Source of the DNA: Nilaparvata lugens
Taxonomy: Eukaryota > Arthropoda > Insecta > Hemiptera > Delphacidae
Direction: 5' to 3'
Length of the DNA stretch: 64,000 nucleotides
NCBI RefSeq assembly: GCF_014356525.2
Contig: NC_052506.1
Span: 18,565,916-18,629,915, forward strand
The position numbers and the translations under genes were made by a program. A model generated the notes under the pieces. It did no database searches, had not been told where the DNA came from, and saw nothing but the letters and a program-made list of their open reading frames with translations. Positions 36,538-48,467 of this stretch are shown here, piece by piece (position 1 is the first letter of the stretch; the number at the start of each line of letters is the position of its first letter).

Positions 36538-37778
36538 GTAAAAATCAATGTCAATACAATGTATTCAAAGTTCTCAGTTTGCATTATTGTTGACACTTTT
36601 ACATGAACATGGAGAATGAAGAAGATGGAAAGTGAAGAAAATTAGAATAAAGTATATGGTGGATGTGGTATAGTAGCAGTCGTACGGTATCGAGTAATTT
36701 ATTTTCCATTTTTTGCTGGAAAAAACCAAGATAAATAAATAAGGATTCTCTAAATTGATCATTTAAAATTGATTCTCACAGAGATCACAATCACGTTAAA
36801 AATTTGATACAAGGAATCACGAAATTCCAGATGTAATGTTGATATTGTATCGTGGCAGGATAAGGGAGATAAAAAACAATTATTAAGACTTCCATTCTTG
36901 AATCGAAACATTCTTTCTCCGCGATATTCTTGCATGTTACTGACGGCAATACATGATTTTTTTCCAATAATACTTATTATTAAACGATCATTAATCACTA
37001 ACCTAGTTCAAATCAACAATATTTCAGTAGAATGCAACCTAATAAAACTGTCAATGTCAATAAGAGAGATATATTAAAAGCCGCTTGGCAAAGAAATATA
37101 AATTTTTATGCCAGAATGATTGCATCTCAAATTAGCCCAGTTTTATTTCACTTCTTTGTCTGTACAATTACAGCTTCGTCCAGTTTCCCTACCGAAGGAG
37201 CAATTAGAACAATTAGCAGCTATTTTCTATTGTTACGGTATACCCAATCAGACCATCAGCCACGATTTATGTTCAAATTATTATCGGAATTATACAACTA
37301 TCTCTGGCTACGGTTTTCTTGTCTTTCTCTTCCACGGGTTTCATGGAGCGTTCTCGTTTGAATGTTGAACTATCGAGATCGAATGACTTGGTTTGATTGG
37401 TTAGATTATTTACACATTAAAAATGCAATTTATTTGTGCAATTGATCATTGTAGCTCTACCATTCTCCTGTAGATTTTAATGATTGACATTTGGTTACTT
37501 CCTCAAACTCTATTCTACTTATTAGAAAAAACTGGTGGATTCGCTTTTCATAATTTAATAATAATTAATGTTATTTCCTTCTAATAGGAATATTTCATTC
37601 AAATTGTAAAAGTAGCAGAAGTTTCCTGGAATCAAATGTTAACTCAATGGTTAGTAATAACCATTACAACATAAGGTGTTACGATTGGGGTTAAGCGAAC
37701 TATTGTATTCAGGATGACAAAATCAATTGGAACACTAATTTTGAAACCAAAACACAATAGTTCATAGATCAATATTTA
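36538..37778. other. AT-rich DNA, no gene seen
   Basis: Overlapping frames at 37032-37361 and 37120-37368 (+) have no motif. Confidence 0.4.
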
Positions 37779-38182
37779 CAGTTGTTTTAGGACATTACGT
37801 GCATTGTTTATCGTTTAATTGATAGTTGCTAATAGATCTATCGAATTTGTATTAACAATAAATTGTCAAGTTATCAACTTTCAGATGTTTTCGGACACTA
37901 CATGCATTTTTTATCGTTTGATTGATAGTTGTTAATTAATATCGATTTTGTATCAACTATACATTGTCCATTTATCAAATCACAGTTCTTTCGGGACACA
38001 TGCATTGTTTATCGTTCATTGATTGTTGCTAATAGATTATTTGCCGATTTCGATCAACAACACATTGTTTATTTCTCGATTTATAGTTATTTTATAGCAA
38101 ACAGATCACCTATCGTTTCTGTATCAACAATACACAGTTTATCGGTCCATTTAAAGTTGTTTATGGCATACAGATCACCTAC
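37779..38182 (+). repeat. 101-bp tandem array, about 4.3 units
   Basis: Units start with an AGTTGTTTT/AGATGTTTTCGG block at 37779, 37882, 37983, 38083 and 38153. Each carries ACATGCATTGTTTATCGTTT, TTGATAGTTGCTAATAGAT and a TGTATCAACAATACA-type block. The fourth unit has lost about 30 bp. Units are diverged, so the array is not young. A 102-codon frame over it (37929-38237) is incidental. Confidence 0.85.
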
Positions 38183-38224
38183 AAGCAGTCATAACAATAA
38201 TTATGAATCTCCAGACGTCTTTGC

Positions 38225-38415
38225 TGTTGGCTCATGAGCATCCATTAATCAGTTGGTTGGTGTGCCGCTTTCAGCCTTGACTTTTGGCCAAGTCACGCCG
38301 GCTCTGGAAGCAACCGTTCAGTGCTCGGCTTATCGTCAGAAATTATGTGAAATACCTCACTGACCATGCTAATCTATGGCGATAAAATCCCGCATACCGT
38401 TACCTGCGCGATACA
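38225..38415. other. GC-raised island 5
   Basis: Contains GCCGCTTTCAGCCTTGACTT, GTCACGCCGGCTCTGG and TTCAGTGCTCGG, the last an initiator-like sequence. No long frame. On the minus strand GCGCAGGTAACGG resembles a weak donor. Possibly regulatory DNA. Confidence 0.2.
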
Positions 38416-38426
38416 CTCTTTGAAAT

Positions 38427-39546
38427 TTCTATAGATGATTGTTAATTACTCAGAGTGGTTCAATCTTCTGCATTGCTCCTGAGAGAAAATAATAAAAAAA
38501 ATGATCTATTATATCTGCGTAGTACTGTACCAGTCTAGAAGCTGGATCTATAAGAGCTGGACAGTAATTTATTGTTTAAACAATAATTTAAGTTTGCTTA
38601 CAGTCTTCAAGTTTAACTATACTCACTGGATCTTAATATGAATTAGAATCAAGCGAGTATTGTTATACGTTTGTATACAAGTCATTCTTGACTGTATACA
38701 TTGGAAATAATATCAGTTATTTCACTAATATTTCAAATTTGAGCACTTGGACATTCTCTCTTATGATTACTTGTTTGATTCTATTCTGACTTCCTAAGAA
38801 CTTCTGATTACTATTCACGTACTTTTTGAATTTGTTTCATGTGAAATCTTGAATGATCTATCAGATAAATTGAAACAAAATTGGCTGAATTTTCTTCCAA
38901 TATGCATGTAATAATCAATCATGAACTACATAATGTTGCCGGTGAACCATGAACATTACCAGTCATTTATTGATTAAACGAAAAGAATAAAATAACGGTT
39001 GACAAAGAACCATTACTGCAAATCTATTGAATGAACCAAACACACTCGAATACAGAGAAGAGAACAGTTTCATTCAAGGAAAGTAACATTCCACCTATGT
39101 ATTATAGCATGGTGAAAAGAATGAGAAAGGTACCTAGTATAGGTACCTAGTAGATGTAGAGAGTGAATTCAAAGCAGTCAATTTTTAACAACTTCAAATC
39201 ATCTTTGATTCAAGATTATGAATTCAAAATAAGCATATAATTCCCAAATATTCTCTCATATTGCTATCGTCGTTTACATCAGCATGATATTATATCCCAA
39301 TACATAATATTCGACTCGTTATCGTGACTTTATGGAGAAAGGACAAGGAATTCTTTCACCCAGGTTTGATTAAAATGTTGTATAATTTTTTTGTTATCCT
39401 CAATCGAGGAAAGAGCTGATCTGAGAAGATTGACGGTTAGGTTTTACGAAAAGAGATTATATGTACCTATTATCAGTCATTAAACAGTTACTGGCCGAAT
39501 TGGGAACAGCTAACGATGCTCACAGGTTTATTTTTCTCTTAGAAAA
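38427..39546 (+). repeat. 1.1 kb tandem duplication, copy 1 (diverged)
   Basis: Starts at the CTATAGATGATTGTTAAT landmark (38429) and repeats from 39549. Substitutions and small indels are scattered throughout, so it is older than the 2.06 kb duplication. The end of the unit corresponds to the 95-codon frame of copy 2, but here a one-base and a four-base insertion break that frame. Confidence 0.9.
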
Positions 39547-40656
39547 TTCTATAGATGATTGTTAATAATTACTCAGAGTGTTTCAATCGACTGTATTGCT
39601 CCTGAGAGAAAATTATCAAAAAAGTTATTAATTTATTATATTTAGATTTATTATATCTAGAAGCTGGATCTGTATGAGCTGGACAGTAATGTTTAAACAA
39701 TAGTTTAAGTTTGCTTACAGTCTTCAAATTTAACTATACTCACTGGATCTTAGTATGAATTAGAATCAAGCGAGTATTGTTATTCATTTGTATACAAGTC
39801 ATTCTTGACTGTAAGTTATATATTGGAAATAATATCAGTTACTTCACTTATATTTCAAATTTGAGCACTTGTATACTGAACATTCTCTCTTTTGATTACT
39901 TGTTTGATTTTATTCTGACTTGCTAAGAGCTTCCGATTACTATTCACGTACTTTTTGAATTTTTTTCATGTGAATTCTTGAATGATCTATCAGATGAATT
40001 GAAACAAAATTGGCTAAATTTTCTTCCAATATGCATGAAATCATCAATCATGAACTACATAATGTTGCCGGTGAACCATGAACATTACCAGTCATTTATT
40101 GATTAAACGAAACGAATAAAATAACGGTTGACAAAGAACCATTACTGCAAATCTATTCGATGAACCAAACACACTCGAATATAAAGAAGAGAACAGTTTC
40201 ATTCAAGGAAAGTAACATTCCACCTATGTATTATAGCATGATGAAAAGAATGAGAAAGGTACCTAGTAAGTGTAGAGAGTGAATTCAAAGTAGTCATTTT
40301 TTACAGACTTCAAATCATCTTTGATTCAAGATTATGAATTCAAAATAAGCATATAATTCCCAAATATTCTCTTATATTGCTATCGTCGTTTACATCAGCA
40401 TGATTATATATCATAATACATAATATTCGTTATCGTGACTTTATGGAGAAAGGACAAGGAATTCTTTCACCCAGGTTTGATTAAAATGTTTTATAAGTTT
40501 TTGCTATCCTCAATCGAGGAAAGAGCTGATCTGAGAAGATTGACGGTTAGGTTTTACGAAAAGAGATTATATGTATTATCAGTCATTAAACAGTTACTGG
40601 CCGAATTGGGAACAGCTAACGATGCTCACAGGTTTATTTTTCTCTTAGAAAATTCT
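39547..40656 (+). repeat. 1.1 kb tandem duplication, copy 2
   Basis: Head-to-tail repeat of 38427-39546. The similarity stops after AGAAAATTCT, at the same point where copy 1 passes into copy 2, which fixes the breakpoint. Confidence 0.9.
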
Positions 40657-40722
40657 CATTTATATTGTTTTGTACAATATTACAGGTTTGCATGTAAAAG
40701 AGCTATTGCAAAGTATTTATAG
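40435..40722 (+). CDS. Unassigned 95-codon frame crossing the duplication end
   Basis: I do not recognise this protein. The frame opens at a GTG; the first ATG is at 40486 (residue 18). The product is rich in charged and leucine residues and probably helical (for example SIEERADLRRLTVRFYEKR and VIKQLLAELGTANDAHRF). It crosses the end of the duplicated unit and stops at TAG/TAA near 40722. In the first copy the same DNA is nearly identical but carries +1 and +4 insertions, so at most one copy could be coding. A small exon is possible; chance is as likely. Confidence 0.15.
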   Translation: MTLWRKDKEFFHPGLIKMFYKFLLSSIEERADLRRLTVRFYEKRLYVLSVIKQLLAELGTANDAHRFIFLLENSHLYCFVQYYRFACKRAIAKYL

Positions 40723-41224
40723 GAAAATGCGATGTTTTTACTTTCGCTCGAAATATACTGTCTTAGTTTATATTTCTTCCGTCAGCTAACTTCCAAGTGA
40801 CTGATGAAAAGGTGAAAAGCAGTGATCAAAGTGAAATATAGTTGCGGTGAAGGGTATTTCGATTCTGATTTGAATACTTGGTAGATATCTGAGATTATTG
40901 AATGGTCAAGAATACATTTTTGCTACCTGTAAAACCACACAAGATTGACATATTATTTCTTTGAATTCCTATTTTTATGGATCAACCCAATCAAACAACT
41001 AAAGATTGTGAAATGCAATTTAGGTTTTGAATTTATCAAGCAATCGTATAACTCATTTGGAATGCAATTTTGAGTAACAGTATAAGAATATGTCATAGCG
41101 GAGTAGGAAATAGCTTATTACAAACCAACATAATAATGACTTATTTGGGTGAAGAGAATAAATTGTATTTGTCAATTGAATCCCTTAAAACATTGTGAGT
41201 ACTATCAGCTACTGCAAGTACAGG
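40723..41224. other. AT-rich DNA, no gene seen
   Basis: Nothing recognisable. Confidence 0.4.
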
Positions 41225-41430
41225 ACCGGAGACCGTTCAATGCGGTTTATATTCTAATACCAGTTATGCAACCTTCTGTTTACAGTGAAAGGTCTTCCAC
41301 CTTCTAGTCCGTCCGGCCAGCGTCTCTACGTTATTTGCCCAACTCAACCGCAAGTCAGCGGAGTTTACATACAAATGCTCATTTCATGGCCTTTTCCTAG
41401 CATGAATATTCTCATCTCGATCTAACTGAC
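41225..41430 (+). other. GC-raised island 6, candidate exon
   Basis: CCTTCTGTTTACAG (to about 41285) is a plausible splice acceptor. The frame that follows is open for about 45 codons (GLPPSSPSGQRLYVICPT and on) to TAA near 41424. CCGCAAGTCAGC near 41350 could serve as a weak donor. The product is not recognised. Confidence 0.2.
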
Positions 41431-42408
41431 AGTTCACAGCCACTATAATTGCTTCGAATTTCATTTCATAACGTTCTCTAACTGGCTGAACGAAAAAGCA
41501 ATCTGCGAATGTGATTGTATCTTCAACCTGTTAGCGCGTCCTATTATGTCAGTGTTATTTGAGAATTGAGTTCTGAAAGTTATGTTCATTTTATACAATT
41601 TCGTTTTAGATTATGATTAGAGGCATTCGGCATGGAGTAATCTTATTTAAGGATAAGGATGAGTATAGTAAGAGGTTATAGTAACGAGATCAAAGAGACT
41701 ATAATATGCCGAAAATTATTTGTAAGATTGAAGAGGGATGAGCCTTTTTTGGGATAATAGTATCCAACTATTCACATCTAATTTAACAAACTATGTGAGA
41801 CTGCTACGATATGCAATAAATTGAAAATAGTTACAAAATTACAAATCTGAGAAAAAAATTATAAATAATGTACGGTATAAAACCAACACAACATTCAACA
41901 TACTATTACGGATTTTACAGAAACACAACACAACATAATCCTACAGGAAAATAAATTGGAGTGTATAGGAGAAATAATTATTTCTCGATGAGATTAAAAC
42001 ATTTGCCCAAACTTCCAGATTAATATACTCAATCAGGGATCTAGAATTTCCGTTTGGCCAGTACAGTAGTAAAGTATATTTATATAATTGCCATGTTCAG
42101 GGGCCTTTTCCTAAGAATTATATTTCTCTTTCCTGAAGAAAGGTACATCCAATATAATAATATACAATTTTGAACTAACTTACTACTAAACGTAAATAGA
42201 TAATGATTTTCATCTCTCTCAAATCAATAACAGGTCAACTTCATTTTCAATTTTTTTTTCAAACATTTTCAATATACAATGGTTGCTTTGAATTTCCAAT
42301 TCAAATTTATAAGAGCGATATATAATTCAAATTTATAATTGGCGATTTTTATATCAACTACTAAACGAATTTAATCAGCAACCTTCAAATATCTGCATCT
42401 ATAAGAAG
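41431..42408. other. AT-rich DNA, no gene seen
   Basis: Nothing recognisable. Confidence 0.4.
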
Positions 42409-42409
42409 A

Positions 42410-42456
42410 TTATGTTAGAGCCTGTTAAATTGTTATGTTAGAACCTGTGAAGTTCG
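42410..42456 (+). repeat. 23-bp tandem repeat, two copies
   Basis: TTATGTTAGAGCCTGTTAAA and TTATGTTAGAACCTGTGAAG lie 23 bp apart. Confidence 0.85.
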
Positions 42457-42903
42457 AATAATTACGTTATTTTATTGTGTTATATTTGCATCCAAGCATG
42501 TGGAAATAGTAATATAAATAAGATAATAATGATGATAATATAAGTAATGGTCGTAAATATTAGTGATGCATAGACTACATACATAGGCAAGGCACTGAAA
42601 ATCCAGGCAGATAATATTCTAGACCCTAAACTAAAATGTTATAGAAACGAGTGTGAAAGTGATGACCAAATCCCACTAGCAATGACCTCTCCTTATAAAG
42701 CATCGGACAGATGCAGATAGCTTGCAATTTGATGGCATGAATCTGCAATGATTTTTCAACCAGCATACATGAGAACGTCAAGGATTGTTACATAGTTTTA
42801 ATAGTACGGAAATTGCACAACTGCACCGCAAATTGGCTGCATTAATAGTGTACCATCAACTTTTGCATTATTTTGAGTGACTGGGAACGTTTTTATACTA
42901 AAC

Positions 42904-42990
42904 ATGGACGGCGCAGACAAATTGCTACATATTATCAAAAATCGCCAGGAGCTACATGATTTCATCGGATTAAAATTGTTGATAAATTAA
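42904..42990 (+). CDS. Small ORF, 28 codons, possible first exon
   Basis: ATG in the context AAACATGGACGG (A at -3, G at +4, a good animal start) opens a 28-codon frame, MDGADKLLHIIKNRQELHDF and on, to TAA. The composition is protein-like, with an amphipathic helix-like stretch. The residue pattern faintly recalls the start of MADF-type DNA-binding domains, but this is too short to claim. No clear donor site follows. Confidence 0.15.
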   Translation: MDGADKLLHIIKNRQELHDFIGLKLLIN

Positions 42991-43373
42991 GAAACGTGTA
43001 ACACAATGTAATAGCTAGCCACTCAAGTCGAGGCCTTTAACCTTTCACTTATTGGCTAGCTTACAAAAATAATAGGGATAATCTCTTAGCCTAATGAGCG
43101 CATGACGTTTCGTAATGGATTGTTTGGGAGGAATATAATATCAAATAATATATCACTACGTGATGTATAAGTTAACAGATCATATCTTCAAGGCCAATAA
43201 AATCATGCTTGTTCACAAGTTCAATTACAGTACTTTGTTTTGAGGGTTAGCTAGGAAGGAATTATAATTTTTATTATAAGTTTTTCACACAGTACTCGAC
43301 TTGTTGGTTGTCATCCATCAACCTCCCTCAATATATCATGTGATTTTAAAGGTTGGTTGAATTAAAGCCAATA
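42991..43373. other. AT-rich DNA, no gene seen
   Basis: Nothing recognisable. Confidence 0.4.
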
Positions 43374-44010
43374 TCGGGGACCGAGCTTCGCTCTGGAGTA
43401 CAAAAGAATAAAAAAATTATTACGAAAGAAGAAATTATAATAACATTCATACAGAAATGTTCTATCTAATCACAGTAAATTGAGATTAATTCCCAGAGGA
43501 ATGCAAAAATCTTCCTCACAAAAGCCGGTTAAATTTCAATCCTGATCAACTTCACGTGAACTAAATCAGAGAAGACCATTTCAAAAAGATGGATCTACTG
43601 GAATTAATCAGGATTGAAAATAATCCGGCTTTTTTGCAACCGGCACTAAGTACCTGATTGAATTATTACAAAAGTTCAACAGCTGAATCATAATTTTGAC
43701 ACAGTCCCACACACATGAACTTGCTCAATCCCTTCATCACCAACAGACGACCAAATAATTATTATTAGCTGTTTTTCTAAGGATGAATATTAACTATGCT
43801 TTTAATGCCCTTGAGCGAGTTTTCCCAGGGATGAGACCTAGTGCAATCGAGTCTTTATATTATAAACCTACTATGTTCTGAATTTCGTGAGAATCGTTAG
43901 AGCTTCGAGATCCGGTGAAATACAAACATATAAACATCTAAACATCCAAGCATATAAACATCTAAATATAATTATAAACAGAAGTTGCTCGTTTAATAGT
44001 AAAGGATATG
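43374..44010 (+). repeat. Interspersed repeat family B, copy 1
   Basis: Starts AATATCGGGGACCGAGCTTC and ends near GAAGTTGCTCGTTTAATAGT. Internal landmarks are GAGCGAGTTTTCCCAGGGAT, GAGACCTAGTGCAATCGAG and TAAACCTACTATGTTC. It holds a nested MITE (43516-43650) and an ACATATAAACATCTAAACAT tandem patch at 43925-43970. The family start has CGAGC-TTC-GCTCG, a short hairpin (imperfect in this copy). Confidence 0.8.
43516..43650. mobile_element. Second member of the TTA-type MITE, damaged
   Basis: CACAAAAGCCGGTTAAATTT on the left faces ATAATCCGGCTTTTTTGCAA-CCGGCAC on the right, with TAAGTAC outside the right end as in the copy at 30.69 kb. The outermost ~10 bp of the left arm are degraded. It lies inside the family B copy. 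Confidence 0.75.
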
Positions 44011-44064
44011 AATCCTGAATTAAGCGAGAAATTTCTGTATATCTATTTATATTTTTTATTCTAT

Positions 44065-44784
44065 TACATTAAGCGAGCAATTTCTGTATATCTGTTTCTA
44101 TTTTTCTATTTCTATATCTGGTTATCTGGCTATCTGGTTATATGGTTATTTATATAACGGATCTCGAAAACGTCTTCAACGATTTTCACGAAATTCGGAA
44201 TATAGTAGGTTTATGATATCAAAATTCGATTACATTAAGTCTCATCCCTGGGAAAACTCGCTGAAGGACATGAAAAGGATCATTCATACTTGGAAAAACA
44301 GTTGATGATTTCGTCGTCTGTCGATGAAAGAAGATGCGTGTGCCTGTGTGGGAGATCAGCTGTGTAATCAATTAGCTTACCGTATCTCGCGAGAAATCTA
44401 GAAAGTTCAATTGACTCGATCAAAATACATTAATCTGATTTGTTGACATGAGATGGTATATATCATAATATTCAAAGTTAATCATTATTTCACAGCTCTA
44501 AGTGATTAGTGAGTGTTATTTTGTTATTCAATTTGGCATGAAAACAATCTAAATTAGAACTTTTATGATCTCAAATATTTGGACTGAAAATTTCACCTGA
44601 ATTCAAGTGTATGGAACATTAATTACCTACTTTTTGGAATATTTATAGTGATTAAATCAAAATTCGGGGAAGAAACAGTTTTGGGCTGTGTCTGTTAGTC
44701 CTTCCCCAATCATTTTAAAGAATTGAGTTCTGTTTATCAATAAATAAATAACGAGCAGATTTCGGTGCCCCGATATTAAGAGAT
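44065..44784 (-). repeat. Interspersed repeat family B, copy 2 (inverted)
   Basis: Read on the minus strand it runs from TTAATATCGGGGCACCGAAA to GAAATTGCTCGCTTAATGTA, with the same ACTCGCTGAAGG/CTCATCCCTGGGAAAACTCG block (in reverse) and a retroposon-like stretch at 44680-44760. It faces copy 1 tail to tail across about 55 bp, which hold a further partial end (44025-44040). Confidence 0.8.
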
Positions 44785-46161
44785 TATTGGAAAACATGAA
44801 ATTTCATGATGTACGTCAATGGAATAATAAAACAAAATCAAGCTGTACAAATGATAACAATTCAAATTGAATATGAATATTTCAATGAGAGACAATAATT
44901 CTAGCCCTAGTTCGTATTAAACAAACATATATTTCTACAAGATCATGGTCATAGACACTCGACTCGGCCATTTACACGCTCATGCAATCCAACAAACAAG
45001 GGAAGAGAGAAGATTACATGTATTTCTAATGATGTGAGAGAGAAAGAGATCATGAGACCAGTGTGTGTGTGAAAGAGACAGAGTTATGTGTGTTGAGTGC
45101 GCTTTGGACCGAGTGTGTAGTTTCACGCATTCAATATACTGCATGTCTAGCGCCTAGATACCCTAGTTGAATATCCAGTTCAAATAGGCTTGTTTATAAT
45201 GTGGCGAAACAGTTTATAGCTACAAGTGAGAACACCTCTTAACAGATTCAAAATAATTACTTCTGTCACATTACAGAAGACTTTCCACAACACTTTCTAA
45301 CATCACGATGATTGGATTGGATTGAATGATGAACACCTCTTCATAAAATTGATAGTGGAAATTGATTTTGTTATACTCGTACAACTGATTTTCAAAGACT
45401 CGTATTCACAGAGTTCTTCCTGAATGAGCTTTGTTAGAACTCCGTATTGATTATTTAAATTGTTTTAGTTCTCAATACATTTGTACATTCTCCAAATAAT
45501 AATGATAATTAACCACACTCTACAAATAGTGTAAATGTGCAATGGAAAAGTAATGAGCCTAGAAGCTTCTTGACAGAGATAATTACGGTTAATCACTAAG
45601 ATTGATCAGTTTGTTCTATCAACTGAGTATGAAAATCATAGAATAAAATGACTGGAAGCACCCAGTGAGAAATGGGAATAAAATGCAAGCAATATAGATG
45701 GAACTATAAAAGTACAACAATATTTCAAATATCAGAAATAAATCAGAGTGTCAAGTGTCCAGTATTTTAAAAATATGGAACCTGCGTATGTCAAGAGTAT
45801 TAAAAAGAAGTCTACAAATAAGCTTATCACTTTCTTACTAGATTTGTTATTTTGATTGATCACCTATGTTCACTCGATACTGCACTATTGAAATAATTTA
45901 CTAATTGAAACATATCATTTGATTCCCATAAGAATTCTTCAATGGATGTCTATAGGATAATGAGAGATCAAGAACTTTTTCAAAGCAAACTCATTAATCA
46001 AACAATTCTCAGGGAACTAATCAGTGATTGATAAAAGCCATACGGCGAATCAGGAAGTAGTGGAATCGTAGACCGGATTGTAAACCGCTAGGAAAATAAT
46101 GTAAGGCTGCAACAATATAATATGTTTCCCATCGTTTAGCTTTCAAGAAAGAAAGAAGGAA
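44785..46161. other. AT-rich DNA with a short (GA/GT) patch
   Basis: GTGAGAGAGAAAGAGATC and GTGTGTGTGAAAGAGACAG lie at about 45035-45080. No gene recognised. Confidence 0.4.
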
Positions 46162-46521
46162 GTGCATGGAACATCCGCCGTTACAATTATTACTGTATTC
46201 ACCCACGTAAACACTACTGTGTTAACTCCACCTATGCACAACTGCTATGAATTACAGTCCTCTAGCACATCTTCATGTTCTTCATGGTTCTTAAACCATC
46301 AGAAGGTTTGCATTCCAAATTTCGTAAATGAAACAGTTGAAAGAAATTATGAGAAACTTTCTATTTTAGAACAAGGTTCTTGTGACTTACAATTACAAAT
46401 TTGTATTTCCTTAAATACGATAAGGATAGAAGAAAAACCATTCCAAAAATCTCAGATCTCACATCAGCTTCTAGTGCAACAATGGATTATCGCTATCGCT
46501 AACAAGGTTAGAGAGAAATAA
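46162..46521 (+). other. Unassigned 119-codon frame
   Basis: Not recognised. The product has several cysteines, a Ser-rich patch (SSSTSSCSSW) and a mixed C-terminal half. CTAACAAGGTTAGAG near its end is a weak donor-like sequence. The start context is poor. Probably chance, but one of the longer frames outside repeats. Confidence 0.15.
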
Positions 46522-48467
46522 ATTAGGTTACAGTTGTGGAAATGCGAAGATTCTATGGAGAATTTTCAAATAAATGACACTCCTGATACCGTATTCAAAT
46601 TTTGAATTGAATGAATATTGAACAATTATTCATTCAAATTTACCTATAATACTCTTGCACTTGAACTTTTTCCACTAGACTTATCATCAAAATACTCACT
46701 TATTCTCGTACATAAAATAATTATCATGTCTAATTGAAGGGAGAAAGGAGCCTTGCTGATCCAAACCCGTCTGTTCCAAGATAAAAAATTCGATGCAAAC
46801 TGGATAGGCCTGGAGTAGGGCTTAACATAACTTATGATTTGTAGGCATTCATAAAGATATTCCCTTATTTCATTCACAGACTCTCAGACACCAATAGAGT
46901 ATTATTTTCAATATTCTTTCAATGAGACCTATGCAATTTCATTAGATGTCCTACAGGGATCTTGGATAAGGATGAAAAATTGGACTGGCAAAAATATTAT
47001 AATAAAGATTACGAGTAAAAACAAAGATTTTTGTTTTATGACAGATTGTAGGCTTCTTAAAAGCTAGCCGAGATCGCCTTTCGCATTTTTATACTTTTAC
47101 ATACGCGGGTATTCGAAACAAACGCAATAATTAGACTCTCTCCTCTTCGAGTTCAGTCTGTACTTCCAGTAAAAGCGTAATAAACTTAATAATTGACCCA
47201 TTGCATAACTTCTGTATTGCCCGTACAAAATTTCAAAAACCTGAAAGTGGTTAGTCAGTGTTATGAAACAAAAACACATAATTCAGTACAACATGCAGTA
47301 AGCATTCAAGATATAGGCCCTAATTGCTCGTAAATGCATGTACTTCATACATTATTTGTTCCGGCCGTAGTAAATGAAACAAGTAATGCTCAAGATTACC
47401 TGAGGCAGATATCTACGATGTCTATAGCTGCATTACACCGGTAATAATCATTTGAGTTAGCTTCTGCATTGGGTACTACTTTCTATAGTTCAGTCAGTCT
47501 CTATTCTGTTTCTGCTACAGCTTCTAGTATTTCTAGTAATGGTTGAGGGATTATTTATCTCATTATCATAATCTATTAACTCATGAACTACAATATATGA
47601 CAATCAATATTCACATTATTATCAGATAATTAATAATAATATTAATCATTTCATAGGCCCACTATAATCATCATACAGATTAAAAATATGGTATATAATA
47701 AAATTTTTATAAATAATTTATCGAAAATTGAAACTTTACTGTGTATTCAACCACCTTATAATACGCTGGAAGCAATTCCTCCTTCATGAGATATAGTGGA
47801 TTTCGAAGCCATGTGAAATAATATTTAACTTTCCTTACAGTTAATATAACTATAGTTGATAATAGCATAGCAAGTTAGCAAATCACTTCGCCTAATAAAT
47901 ATTTTTTTATTCCATTTCATAGTTGAAAAGAGCTGTACCGTAGGTTTGATTTCATTCTTTCAGGGATTGTAAGCTTAGCAGGGTGGTTCACATGTATTCG
48001 CAAAATTTGTCTGGTCAGTTAGCAATAATTTGGGGATAGTTTGGACCACAACTATTTTTATATTGAAGGATTTCTATCTATCTATTAACATACTTCCTTG
48101 AAGTAAGGAATCTTCGGAAATCGGCTCAAGGTGATTATATCGCTTGAACATGGTTAATAAACTATTAACATTCTAGTATGATGTATGGCATATTTTAATT
48201 CACAGTTCTGAAACTCTGAAACTCACAATAAAGCGTGAAAACCCTTCCAAAAAAAGTGAAACTACCATGAACAGTGTAAACCTCAATCAATGAGTCCAAT
48301 ACTATAGGACGCTCTGGAAAGACAACACACCTATTGAAATCTACATTCAATGCGATTTGAGATAGCTATCAAAAAGTAGCCTGAAGGCAAAGTCAGTCTC
48401 ATGGCTCCCAAAAAATCATGATAATCTCGATCAATGAAATTAGTGAAACTCAAACCGCCCATTTCAA
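46522..48467. other. AT-rich DNA, no gene seen
   Basis: Minus-strand frames of 60-77 codons (46644-46877, 47097-47279) have no motif. Confidence 0.4.

Noticed and set aside
37779..38182. CRISPR array
   Set aside because: Units are diverged along their whole length, with no constant repeat and variable spacer pattern, and the DNA is from an animal.
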